Below are positions 1 through 9,942 of a stretch of 64,000 nucleotides of DNA, piece after piece. Position 1 is the stretch's first letter; the number at the start of each line of letters is the position of its first letter. The stretch comes from Coptis chinensis. Taxonomy: Eukaryota; Streptophyta; Magnoliopsida; Ranunculales; Ranunculaceae. A model generated the notes under the pieces. It made no database searches. It was not told the DNA's origin and saw only the letters and a program-made list of their open reading frames with translations. The stretch is taken from contig CM027377.1 of NCBI GenBank assembly GCA_015680905.1, forward strand, positions 22,902,501 through 22,966,500, read 5' to 3'. The translations under genes were made by a program, and so were the position numbers.

Positions 1-744
1 GCTCGACCTCTCCCCGTTTCTCTCGCGGAAAAGGATCTCTCGAATGAGAAGAGGCCGCTTCTTGCACTCCTTCTAGTCTCCTCATTCAACAAAGACGTGG
101 TAGCCATCTCCATGGTAACAATTCCATCCTGGTCGCTCCATGTAGAGAAACCGCTAATGTCTCCCAACTTTCGGGTAGAGAGCCTAATAGAAACAAAGCC
201 TCAACTTCGCCTCCCAAATTGATCTTCATCAAATGCATCCGATTGATGATATTCTCAGACTTCATTAAGATGCTCGGACATCAAGAACCTTCTTGGTACT
301 TCGTGGTTCCGCAAACTTCTTAACGACTAGCACTTTGTTTCCACCGGACTTCCTCTCATAAAGGTCTTCGAAGTTTCTTCCATAGACCGGCGTCAGAAGT
401 CTCTGGGCCACATGGTGAAAGACACCGCCGCCAATCCACCGCCGAATGTATCCAATCGCTTTTCCTGTCAAGCTTTTTCCACTCAAATTTCATCGATTTT
501 ACGGTTTTACTCCCTCATTCTCAATGGGAAGTGCCAAGTCCTTTTGCAAGATAGCAAGTCTTCCATCTTGGCTTTCCGGATGGTGTAGTTCTTCCTATTC
601 GGACTCATCATACGAGTGTTCACGGAATGGTCCATCTCTACAAGTTATTTAACCTCAAATCTTTCTCTCAGAATTTCACAAATACCTCTCGACCAAGATT
701 CGGATAACACCCCAGGCTATTCTAACCAAGGCTCCGATACCACT
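1..744 (-). mobile_element. Copia-type LTR retrotransposon fossil: leader and gag fragment
   Basis: Read on the minus strand, about 190-640 resembles the gag region (UBN2/retrotran_gag_2 family) of plant copia elements: a stretch like 'KMEDLL', then 'KAIGYIRRWI', then 'FEDLYERKSGGNKVLVVKK', then 'INLGGEVEALFLLGSLPESW'. These match the usual copia gag order of substrate segment, 'LYEKPSASNKVFLMK' and 'LLILCSLPESW'. At 730-744 the minus strand reads GGTATCGGAGCC, a typical initiator-tRNA-Met primer-binding site directly beside the LTR. The element is broken (several breaks in gag) and continues past the left edge, so its other LTR and pol are not visible. Family is fairly sure; lineage within copia is not. 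Confidence 0.72.
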
Positions 745-1453
745 TGTGGGGATTACACCAATACCAATCGGTTCCCCACTACCGAGATAACTTGTATGAA
801 CACACTTCAACTCGGATAAATCTCAAATATCACAAACTACCTATACTAACATGCCCAACTCGCTAAACAACTATCAACAACAAATAATAATGTAAAGCTA
901 AAGTAAAAAGCAAACCACAACACAAAGATTTACCGTGGTTCGCCAATGATGCCTACTTCCACAAGAGCCAGTTCTTAATAAAGTGGGAAGGAAGATTACA
1001 ATCTCTCCTTACAATCGCTCCTTTTACTAGATCACTCTTTATCTCTTTTACAGTGGTTGTATCTCAGTAAAGGTTTCTCTCTTTGTTTTAGTCTGGATTC
1101 CAATCCTTCTGACTTGTTTGGTTCTTAGTCTTAGATTTTCCAAAACCTTGATTTTGGTTTTTATCTCCAAAAACCAAATTCACGGGTACTGTAGCAAAGG
1201 CCCACGAAATTAAACTGGCTGAAGGGCCGCTTCCATGTGAGTGTGAAGTCGCGCTTAAGACACTGGAAGCCGAGCTGGTCGCCTCTATGGCTGGTCAGCC
1301 CTATTCTATGGAACTCGAGCGAAGTCGCGGCCTCTTTAAGCGCGGGCCGACGACATTTTAAATTATTAGCGTTTCTCTCGCGACTCTGTTTTCTTTTCCT
1401 CATGTGGAGGATAACTCCAACACCAAACGGACAAGGGATGAATCTGTTGGGCA
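745..1453 (-). repeat. Probable 5' LTR of the copia-type fossil
   Basis: The inner edge is set by TGTGGGGATTACACC at 745, which abuts the primer-binding site and gives the minus-strand LTR its ...CA end. The outer edge is placed at CA 1452-1453, so the minus-strand LTR would start TGCCCAACAG; this end is inferred because no second LTR is in view. The stretch 920-1010 has the wording common in plant copia LTRs and leaders. An open minus-strand frame at 1161-1454 is not recognised and is probably chance. Confidence 0.5.
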
Positions 1454-2277
1454 TAATTAGCTAAACAAATCCCAATTGTGATAATTAGTTGGAAGATATT
1501 GTTGAGTTTGTGGGCTTTGAACAGTGTCTAATTTCAATTTGGGCTTTGAGTTGTGGGCTTTGAACAGTGTCAATGACTAATTTTGTAATTTCCACAGAAA
1601 AAGGGTATTTAGGACAATTCATGATCCTTGACCAGTCAACTGACGGAAACTGTTGGTTGACTCCTATTGACTGTCAAGTTGGGGAGGGGGAATCCTAATT
1701 TCAATTATTATGGGGAGGTAATCCTAATTGCAACTAGTGGTGGGGGATATATCAATATAACTCTAAATTTTATTGATGAAGCTCAGGAGGCAATATTACA
1801 AATTGGGTGAGAGAGTTGCTTTTGTCATTTCGACTTTCATAAAGCACAAAGAAGATTAGGGAGTAACATACATCTATAGATTTTATGAGTTAGCCCTACA
1901 ATATATTTCCAAATATTCTTCTGGATATTGCAGATACACTGGATATGAACAAAATCCAAATATATGGTTCATGAATGAAAAAAACTAAAAGGTGCAAGAG
2001 AATCGCAAAAGTCACCAATGAGTGATGAGTGATGAGTGCAACCCCTCATTGTTGGGCCGGTGGAGATTATATATTTACTATTTAGCCAATCTGAATTCAA
2101 AAAAAAAACAAAGAAAGTAACCCATTGTGTCTACCCCTCTACGTGGCAAACCTATTGGTGGGTCTCCGCCTTTATTTGTTTAATCGATTCGATAGACCCA
2201 AGGCCTAAATTTTGGCGGATCAATCTCCAATATAAAAGCCCATTAAAGTCCTAGACACATGGATTGCCACTTATTTA

Positions 2278-2329
<52 letters not shown>

Positions 2330-2337
2330 TAGATTCA
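1454..2337. other. Non-coding spacer with short repeats
   Basis: No coding region is recognised. Two copies of GTGGGCTTTGAACAGTGTC lie within 1509-1570. The segment about 1875-1935 is similar to 33325-33382, the flank of the large gypsy nest, sharing CCTACAATATATT and GGATATTG-like wording. The first bases (TGTTGGGCATAATTAG at 1445) could be the start of another copia-like LTR, but no matching end was found. Confidence 0.5.
2283..2326. repeat. (AT)n microsatellite
   Basis: About 22 uninterrupted AT dinucleotides lie just outside the left end of the MULE at 2347. Confidence 0.97.
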
Positions 2338-2699
2338 TTTTTTAATGGGTTATTTAGGTTTTAGTCCTATTTATTATGGGGTATTTAGGTTTTAGTCTTA
2401 AAATTATCGATTATTAAGTTTTAGTTCTATTTCTATCCATTGACCGTGAGTCGTCTCAGTTGATCGTGGTCAAATTATTCGATATTTTTGCAAATGACAG
2501 ACTGCACTTGAGTGTGCTTGACATGCTGGGACACGTGTTAAAAATCTGAAGCGCACATTGATCCAATGGCCAAAATTAGAGATCCGATTCAGGCCCATTT
2601 GGACACTCGCCGATGGTATTGCAATACAAAAGAGTAGAGAAATCCGATTCAGGCACACAATGCTCCTTAGGCAAGGCCACACATGGGTGTTTGTTAACT

Positions 2700-2866
2700 G
2701 ACAAACTTCTAGTGGGAAAATATAAGATTTGCCAGTGTTTTCCCACTATAAATTTGCCAGACAAATCTATAGTGGGAAAATTTTAGTTTGCCAGTGTTTG
2801 TTTGCAAAAATTTATAGTAGGAAAATATAAGATTTGTCGGGTTTTGCCAGTGTTTGTTTACATGGT
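2700..2866. repeat. Short tandem array with an inverted partner at 4575-4700
   Basis: Roughly three units of about 60 bases each contain 'TAGTGGGAAAAT' and 'TTTGCCAGTGTTT'. Inverted relatives (TTTTCCACTTCTAGTGGG, TAGTGTTTGCCAGG) lie at 4630-4695. Together with GGGTGTTTGTT near 2688 and an ACACCCAAAC-type end near 4700, this suggests a decayed inner TIR element of about 2 kb nested in, or forming the core of, the MULE. Confidence 0.45.
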
Positions 2867-3314
2867 TTTTCTCCAGTGGCAAATGATATTTCAATTTTTT
2901 GGAGATATTTTTTTTGGTTTTCAAACTCAATGAAGTATAACAAAAAATTAAATTAAATACAATACAACTCAACTTTAATAGTATCTATAGGATGTCTTCT
3001 TAAACAACCATCGCAGCATAGCAAAGCGTGACACACCACCACCACTCCACCACACCCACCACACCACCTAATTGCACACACACACTACACACACTACCAC
3101 ACACACCAACCCACTACACGCACACACAAAGACTCAACAAGAACACACAATAAAATATCCAAAAAATAACATCAATGTAACTTAACAATAATATATCGGG
3201 TCCACCACTTAACAACAATCCCACAAAACATATAGTTCAAACATAGAAATAAACCAAAAAACAAGGTTGAATCAACGCCCAACCTTTGTTCTAGTGGAAT
3301 ATTACTTAATATTA

Positions 3315-3567
3315 CCCGGCTCTAAGAAGTAACTAGCAATTCCGGGAAGCATTTGTAGCTCGGTTCTTGATCAAATGTGGCCTTAATGGGCGATTCTTCC
3401 ACAATTCCTCAACTAATGGTGCATATTCACGAGTAGTCTGCTGGGAAAATGGCTTCCAAATTGCCCGATAACATGACTTTGAGAAGCCAATCAGAGAATG
3501 ATTTCAGCCTTGGGCTAATGGAGTAGATAGTTTTATTGTCTCCTTCACTGGAGCCCCCGTTGTTTAC
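3315..3567 (-). pseudogene. Captured fragment of an extra-large G-protein alpha (XLG) gene
   Basis: The minus strand gives NNGGSSEGDNKTIYSISPRL, then KSFSDWLLKVMLSGNLEAIF, then after one frame change [14 protein letters not shown], and after another TELQMLPGIASYFLE. Plant XLG proteins have the same order in the helical part of their G-alpha-like domain: 'IYSI.PRLK.FSDWLL', '[22 protein letters not shown]', 'RRNELEMLP.VASYFLERA'. XLGs are large plant-specific G-alpha-like proteins acting with G-beta-gamma in immunity and development. Only about 80 residues are present, with at least two frameshifts and no GTP-binding motifs, so this is a non-functional captured piece inside a MULE. No intron boundary can be fixed within it. 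Confidence 0.85.
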
Positions 3568-5148
3568 AAGATTTTGCTTTTAGACTCTCATTGTTCCATA
3601 ACATAAGCAATGCATCAAGAAAATAAACTCTTGCTCAATAATCTCTGCTAGGGAAAATATCTAATTAAAAAATGAAAAAAAAATGATTTGCTAGATATCA
3701 TGCATATAATGACGTGCTTCACATGATAAGAAGCAAATAAGTTGTCCTTATCGATAACCACAAGCATTAAGCGAAAATATATAACATTTGATGTTTTACG
3801 GTCCTTAAAACCATCTTTAGCTATGTAACAAAAACAACAACGGTGTTCTTCTCCAGAATATGGTTAACCCCTAACTCCATTTGTTAAAGTGTTGACTATC
3901 CAAGAGGGAAGGGAAGCAGATACAAGTGGATTTGGAGTGACAGTGGTTTATGAAACTAAATCTCGAGTACAAATCATAAGTGAAGCACAACAAATTAGTA
4001 AGAAATGGACACCTCAAGTTGAAGGAGAAAGATCTTCAACATTACAAGAGATGCTCAAAACAATTAAAAGCAAACACAAGAAAGATGATTAAGCTGTAGT
4101 TACGGACTTATGCCCACACGTCAAGTTTTAATATTCACAGATTAGTATACTTAGAAGAAAAATAATATACCAGAACCAATATTCAAATCTCAAGGCATCA
4201 AACCGACCTCTGAAGTCTGAAGAAGGACGAAATCACCTTTGCTAGTTTCTAATTTTTAATGAGAGAACACGAGTCCATATACATCTAATACTCGTCAATC
4301 AATCACGTTGTAAAAGACAGTAATCATGATTGAATTTTCTAAAAATACAAGGCAGATAAAATCATCTCGATAACGGTAACGCGTGCCTTATGTAGAAAAT
4401 TTACCCAAAGCAGAGAGATTTGACAGTAATAGTGAAAAAAAAGATTGAGATAAGAGAGAAGAGAGATAAGAGATGAGAGCGAGAGAGTATACTTGAAAAG
4501 AGAGCGAGTTGATGAGAGGCGGCAATGAGAGAGAGAGAAGAGAGATCGAGTGGGAAAGTTGTTTCTATTTTCCTATCATAGTGGAAAAATACCGGGTGAC
4601 TAATTCAACTTTGGGGGGAGGTGTTTTCTATTTTTCCACTTCTAGTGGGATAATTTGATTTGCCGGCTAATTCCAAATAGTGTTTGCCAGGGCCCTTAAA
4701 TACACCCAAACAGGAAAGTAAAAGTCTTTCAAGACTTTCACTCCTTAACCAACTCCCACAAAACCAATTAACAGGAAACTCAAATCAATAACTTCGACAT
4801 TCTCTTCAAAACCAGTTCTTATAACCATACAACAATTCGAAAAGAACCCACCACCTGAATGAAACAAACAATCTGATTTACAACAAATATACACTGGAAA
4901 TCATTCAAATATATCAATCTTTCAACTAGATATATCCACCCAACAACACCTAAATCCAAATTGAAAAGATCTTAACTTTCCAAAGGTTTTAGTCTGGAAA
5001 ACATTTGTATGGTGAGTTGTAGCGGTGTCTGGAAAACATTGGACAAAATTTTATGTCTTCTCGAGATGAAGATGAAGGGTGCGCCTCTTTAGTTCAACTA
5101 TTGGTTCTCTTTTGACCTGGCAAAGGCTGGAAGGCCCATAAGGCGAAG

Positions 5149-5164
5149 TTAGGCAATTGCCTAA
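5149..5164. repeat. Perfect 16-base palindrome
   Basis: TTAGGCAATTGCCTAA is its own reverse complement. It lies in a stretch (about 5120-5600) where 'AAAAAAGGCCTC' motifs recur, still inside the MULE. Confidence 0.9.
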
Positions 5165-6132
5165 GGCCTCGAGTGAAAAAAGGCCTCAAATTTCCACAAA
5201 AATCGCACTATGCAACATAAAATTCCTACTAAATAGCTAATAAATCTTACTAAAAGATTTTTGGATACTACAAAACATAATACATATCCCATACAAGTCT
5301 CCTAATAAAAGGTAATAATTCTCCTTCTCTTATGTTAAAAGAATTTCCTAAAAATATCTCAAATTTCAAATGGTTAAATTTTCAATTTTCCATCTCTATA
5401 CTATATCTCCACAAATGATAAGTCTAACTGGACCTATGAGAAACAAATTAATCAAAATAAGCATAAATTTCAATTCTATTAGGCAAAGAAAACTTGCTAT
5501 GTAGTGTAGAATTGCAAACAAAAAATGGAGTAACTGACTTAAAATTTGGTTTGGAAAAAGGCCTCGAAGTTCGAAGTTTCGCTTTAAGGCCACAGAAGCT
5601 AGGGGCCGCCCCCGCCTGTGGGATTTTCGTGAAATAGAGAATAGTAAGTGGCTATGATTCAGTGGTAGTAGGAGAAGCTAGGCTTATGGTATGGTAGTGT
5701 GTGGTTGGTTCACATGGAAGATTCGATGTTCAATTTCATTCACTTTGGAATTTGAGGGAGATATGGATCTGTTTAGTGCAAATTGGAGAGGAAACTAAAG
5801 ATTTGATCCAAGAGTCTAAGGTGCAACATAGTAGGAATACATGACTTTGAAATGCTCAAGGGTAGTTTGGCCATTTGCAGAAATATCGAAAAATATAAAA
5901 AGAGAAAACAATTTGACCACGGTTAACTGAGACGACTCACAGCCAATAGATAGAAGTAGGACTAAAGTCTAATAATCGATAATTTTAGGGGTAAAACCTA
6001 AATACCCTATAAAAAATAGGACTAAAGCCTAAATTTCCCTTTCTTAATAAAGATATAAACATTAATTACAAGTCATGTTCAATTACAATTACTTCAACTA
6101 CAAGAAGTTTCTATTCTACACATAAATACCAA

Positions 6133-6554
6133 TAGTGTGTTTGTTATGATGGAAACACCATGGAAAGAAAAGGAAAATAAGAGTGGTCCACATTTTCCAT
6201 AGTTTTTAAGGTGTTTGTTTACCCATGAAAAGGAAATGGCCGGGCTTTTTCCATAATGAAACAAAATCATGGAAATGGAAAAAGTTTTATGTCCTTAGTT
6301 AACCCCTGAAATTTTTGTAGAAAGGAAATAGATAGTTAGGGACTTACTACTAGCACATCCAACAATACAATTATTCATTTTCATAGCTTTTGCAAACAAA
6401 CATGATTATTCTTTTCTCTAGTTTTTACTTTTCTTTCTCCAGTTTACCAAACACATACCATTTAAAATCATTTCCTTTCCATTCCATTCCATAGTGGACC
6501 GCCAATTTTATTTCTTTTCCTTTCCGTAGTGAGCTAAAATTTAACAAACACACC
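6133..6554. mobile_element. MITE with GTGTGTTTGTTA-type inverted ends
   Basis: The left end AGTGTGTTTGTTA and the right end TAACAAACACACC are inverted copies about 420 bases apart. The interior is also loosely self-complementary: 'CCATGGAAAGAAAAGGAAAA' near 6160 against 'CATTTCCTTTCCATTCCATT' near 6470. No coding capacity. The target duplication could not be fixed, so the superfamily (hAT or PIF/Harbinger) is open. Confidence 0.65.
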
Positions 6555-6649
6555 CCAAATCTACTTTTCACAAAGAACAACGATGTGAGACTTATCATCT
6601 AATTTTTGAGCATGTAGACAATAGAAAGGTACAATCACACCATTATCAC

Positions 6650-7103
6650 TGGGGCTGTCGATCAACAGTTTGGGCCAAACCCAAAGCCCGATTAAATCCA
6701 ACCCGACAAGGAACGACAAAGACTTTGAAAATTCAACTCAATAGCTTAAAGGACTTGTTATAGACTTACTATAGTCCAGCCTAATCCAGCCCAAAATCTA
6801 AAGTAGTTTTGTTTGTTTTAAGATGACTACTTATAAGTTTTAGCTAATAGTTCACATAAAAAATTGGTGGAATGGTGGAAATATAATGTCACCACATTGG
6901 AGATACGGTTCGAATCTTCATATATTCAATTTCAATATGTCTTTTAAGTGAAAGATAACTGCTTTTTTCCTTACGAAGACCTAGGCTAAGCGCATGTCCT
7001 AATAGGACCAACGCTATGCTTGAACCTCATAATTTTAATCCTAATTTGGGTCAAGCCTGGACATAGGCGAGTCATGTTCAAGTCCAGCCCGTTGACAGCC
7101 ATA
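6650..7103. mobile_element. Non-autonomous hAT element
   Basis: The left end TGGGGCTGTCGA and the right end TTGACAGCCATA are imperfect inverted repeats. Flanks ATTATCAC (6642-6649) and ATTCTCAC (7104-7111) match at 7 of 8 bases, the duplication length expected of hAT. The 'GGGCTGTC.A' end is common in plant hAT MITEs. No open frame. Confidence 0.75.
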
Positions 7104-7111
7104 ATTCTCAC

Positions 7112-7857
7112 TATTATCAACATAACTTTTTTCACTATTTTTCTACATTATTTCATTTTATATTTGGATCATATTTTGTTGAAATAACCATAATATACTT
7201 AACAAAAATATTGTTCTTTACATCTATTATAATATACATTGCAAGTTTCCATTAAGGATCAAATGCTTAATGATTGAACTAAATTTACAATGTGCGTTCT
7301 CCCTCTCTTTTTTCCACTACTCGATCAATTTTCAAATATAAGAATGCACTTAACTGCATGTACACCTGTATTACCTTAACTACACTTGTGCACGTGCTTT
7401 GCACGGGAACATAAATTATTTTTTAATATATGTACATGGTAGGTCTTAATTTGTTTTTTTTATTAAAAAACCAAAATAATAATAAATTTTATAGTGGGGC
7501 CACCCAAAAAAGACCAGATTTTAGAATTGATGGACAGCTCCAAAATTTTATAGTGGTAGGCCACGTGTTTTATTTTTTTGTGTTTTTTGTGAGTGAGACT
7601 ATTTTTTAGAAAAAATAAATAAATAAAAATAAACAATTAAAACGGCTCACGTGACACATGTCAGAAAATGACGAATTGTTAGAACCGTGACAGCTCAAAT
7701 AGCTAGCTCGTGCCGAGATTAGGTCACCTATCCAACTCTCTAGCCTTTGGCTAGGTGTTAGACTCAAGCTCTTCGACCGATTTCCATCCTAGAATCTTAG
7801 TTAAATACAATACAGAGATTTGGGTGTTAATAATACGAGTACTCTAACTACGAAATA
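7112..7857. other. Non-coding spacer
   Basis: AT-rich with no reading frame of note. Contains GTGCACGTGCTTTGCACGGG at 7386-7405, a wording that recurs in plant repeats (a similar CTTGCACGG lies near 59309). Nothing else recognised. Confidence 0.6.
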
Positions 7858-7865
7858 CTTGTAAT

Positions 7866-8167
7866 TAGGACTGGAAATGGTACGAGATGCGACTCGAATC
7901 CAACCATATCCAAATCCATTTTAATAGATATGGTTTATATGTTTGTGACTAGAATCCGACCCGAAAATCCGGATCATTTTAACAAGATTTATATTTTAAT
8001 GCCTAAAAAATAATTTATATCTTATATTTATATATGAAAATCATTAAAATAGTGTATTTTTTAATGGATATGGATATTCGAAATCCGACCCAAATCTGGA
8101 TGGATCCAAATATGGTAAAGAGTTTTGAGTGAGAATCCGACCCGAACCCGCTCCATTTCCAGCCCTA
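7866..8167. mobile_element. Non-autonomous hAT MITE (302 bases)
   Basis: The 15-base inverted ends TAGGACTGGAAATGG / CCATTTCCAGCCCTA differ at one position. The flanks CTTGTAAT (7858-7865) and CTTGTAAT (8168-8175) are a perfect 8-base target duplication. The interior repeats 'GAATCCGACCCGAA'-like motifs. This is the cleanest hAT insertion in the window and, with a perfect duplication, probably one of the younger ones. Confidence 0.93.
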
Positions 8168-8175
8168 CTTGTAAT

Positions 8176-8642
8176 AACTATTAGGGAATTGTTATTTTTT
8201 GCATTTTTATGCATGAATGATCCAATTCAACAATTGAGGAAAAAGTTTGTAGAAAAAATAAGCCATGTACATATCCAAATTTCCAAACTCAAGTCAACGT
8301 ACTAATTGGGTTTTTGTTTATTTCTTAGTGTGAAATGAAGTCATGTATGTTGAAGAGATGCCGCAATTAAAATAGCAACTCAAATTATTTTGTTCTAAAT
8401 GTAATTATCAAATGGACATTTTTGTATTAAATTGTGTATTTTTGTAATTATTTTTTAATATATATAAGGTTTTATATTAGCCAATGATTGGGGATTTGAT
8501 TTGTTTAGTGTTTGGGGTACACGTGGATATTTTTCCGCTTTTGTTCAATTTTTAGAATTAGATTTATTTCATTGGACTATGGAGTTAATGATGGTTGTTG
8601 AGAGAATGAGATTACCAAATTTGAAGTGCTTAATTCAACTAG
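8176..8642. other. Non-coding spacer
   Basis: AT-rich sequence without a recognisable gene, repeat pair or inverted ends. Confidence 0.6.
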
Positions 8643-9400
8643 AGTAAATTAGCGTTTGCCCCCAGTTTTGAAGATTGATTTTGCGATACCCCCCACATAA
8701 TAATTTAATTCAGATTACCCTCCACATTCTAACTTCCCGTCAGTCAAACAGTTAGTTGGCTTCATTGACCGTGGTCAAGATTTTTGGTGAAAATATTTTT
8801 GCCATATTTTCATTTTTCTTTCAAACTACATGATGAAAATGTCTTTGATTAAACTAGATGATATAGATGGGAAAATAAAAGAAAGAGAAAAACCACGTAT
8901 TCATCCCTTTCTCTCTCATTTTTTTTTTCATCCCTTTCACTCTCTTTTTTTTATTTAATGACCCTTACCTAAATATGACCGTTGATAAAAAAAACTATTA
9001 TATATTAGATCTGAGATTATGACCATTATAGAGATTCTTTTGTAAGAACACCTTCTACCACCATTACTGGTTCTAGTGAGAGCAAACGACGATGCCACAC
9101 CACCATTATTGGTTCTAGTGAGAGCAAACGACGACGACGCACCACCATTACTGGTTCTAGTGAGAGCAAACAACGACGACGCCCAAGTACAAATCACAAC
9201 ACTTTTTAGGCAAAATGAAGGTAATATCATGTATCTAAACCATGGTTATGCTTTCAAAATAAGATTTTGTGGTTAGTTTTGAATTAAAATGAAGTCGTCT
9301 TCTTCTTCTTTAAGTATGAAGGTTTTGCATTGTTTTTTTTTTTTTTTTTGGGAGGGGGCTTTAATTTAATTATGAAAATTGGGGGTATCACAAGTGGTTA
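8643..9400. mobile_element. MULE-like element with inverted ends
   Basis: 8683-8730 (GATACCCCCCACATAATAAT and on to ACCCTCCAC) is an imperfect inverted copy of 9350-9395 (GGGAGGGGGC ... AATTGGGGGTATC). The left side also contains TTGACCGTGGTCAAG, a motif shared with the inverted ends of the MULE at 2347-6039, which suggests a related family. No transposase. The interior has a 42-base tandem repeat. Exact ends and target duplication could not be fixed. Confidence 0.5.
9057..9182. repeat. Three tandem copies of a 42-base unit
   Basis: Units at 9057, 9099 and 9141 each begin ACCACCATTA(C/T)TGGTTC and end in CGACGACGC-like sequence. The period is a multiple of three, so frames stay open on both strands. 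Translations (such as 'LVLVRAND') resemble no known protein, so this is read as a repeat and not a gene. Confidence 0.95.
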
Positions 9401-9942
9401 TTGACTTTGCATTGTACTGCCCAGGTTGAATGTCAGATGTGTAATCAACTTGGACACTTGGCTATTGAGTGTGAATTTGTGTACTCTCTTTGCAAGCAAC
9501 CTACTTGTCACGGCATTCGAATGTTGGGCAGCTCACATACAATAGCTAATCCAGAAAGAAAGTATCTAAAGTGTCAATATCAATCATGCCCAAGTTATTT
9601 ACAGTGGCTAGAAGAAGCTATTTGTGAAAAATTATCTGGTATTGGACCAAGCTCATCTACCATTGCATGTTTTGAATGTGGTAAGACTGGTCATTGGAAG
9701 AGAGAATGCCCATGGGTGGACTACAATGCACGACAGAGAATTGTAGAGGAAGGAGGACACTTAAGACAACAAAGAGTGGGTTGAATGCTGGGAAGAAGTA
9801 TTTGAAGTGTTATGCATGTGGGAGCTTTGAATGGCTTATTGATGCACTGAGAAAGGAAACAAAGACAACTACTTTGGCTGTGGAATCAATTGCTACTTTG
9901 AAAATGACATTGTCAGAATTTTCAAAGCTTAATATAAAGTGA
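9401..9942 (+). pseudogene. Zinc-knuckle / GRF zinc-finger protein remnant
   Basis: The first frame (9401-9784) shows a CCHC knuckle CQMCNQLGHLAIEC, a GRF-type segment CHGIRMLGSSHTIANPERKY followed by LKC...CPSYLQWLEE, and a second knuckle CFECGKTGHWKREC. From about 9730 the similarity passes to the next frame (to 9942), with another GRF-like segment KYLKCYACGSFEWL. CCHC plus GRF fingers bind single-stranded nucleic acid and occur in plant topoisomerase III-alpha tails and in uncharacterised plant proteins. A CCCAG before GTTGAATGTCAG (9424) could be a 3' splice site, so this may be the last exon of a larger gene, but no upstream exon was found. The frame change suggests a one-base indel. Broken host gene fragment is the best call; a live gene with a hidden intron is the alternative. 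Confidence 0.6.

Larger units (their letters stand above)
2347..6039. mobile_element. Non-autonomous Mutator-like element (MULE) carrying host DNA
   Basis: The ends 2347-about 2510 and about 5865-6039 are long inverted repeats. Both read inward GGG-(T/A)-(T/A)ATTTAGG, then TTTTAGTCCTA, then AAAATTATCGATTATTA, then GTGAGTCGTCTCAGTT, then GTGGTCAAATT. The flanks TTTTTTAAT (2338-2346) and TTTCTTAAT (6040-6048) form a 9-base target duplication with one mismatch. Long inverted ends plus a 9-base duplication are diagnostic of the Mutator superfamily. No transposase is encoded. The interior holds an XLG gene fragment (3315-3567), a C/A-rich tract (3010-3130), a GA-rich tract (4440-4560), an unrecognised 67-codon frame (3889-4092) and a second, inner pair of weak inverted ends (about 2686 and 4708). 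It can be called a Pack-MULE, although the XLG fragment might have arrived with the inner element. Confidence 0.85.

Noticed and set aside
2709-2972. 87-codon minus-strand frame
   Set aside because: It translates the short tandem array and AT-rich flank inside the MULE; no protein-like composition.
3889-4092. 67-codon plus-strand frame inside the MULE
   Set aside because: Protein-like composition (QEGREADTSGFGVTVVYETK), but no family recognised and no start or splice context. Mentioned only within the MULE entry.
6866-6940. Possible tRNA-derived SINE (CGGTTCGAATCTT resembles a B box)
   Set aside because: No convincing A box at the right distance, no A tail and no duplication; it lies inside a hAT element.
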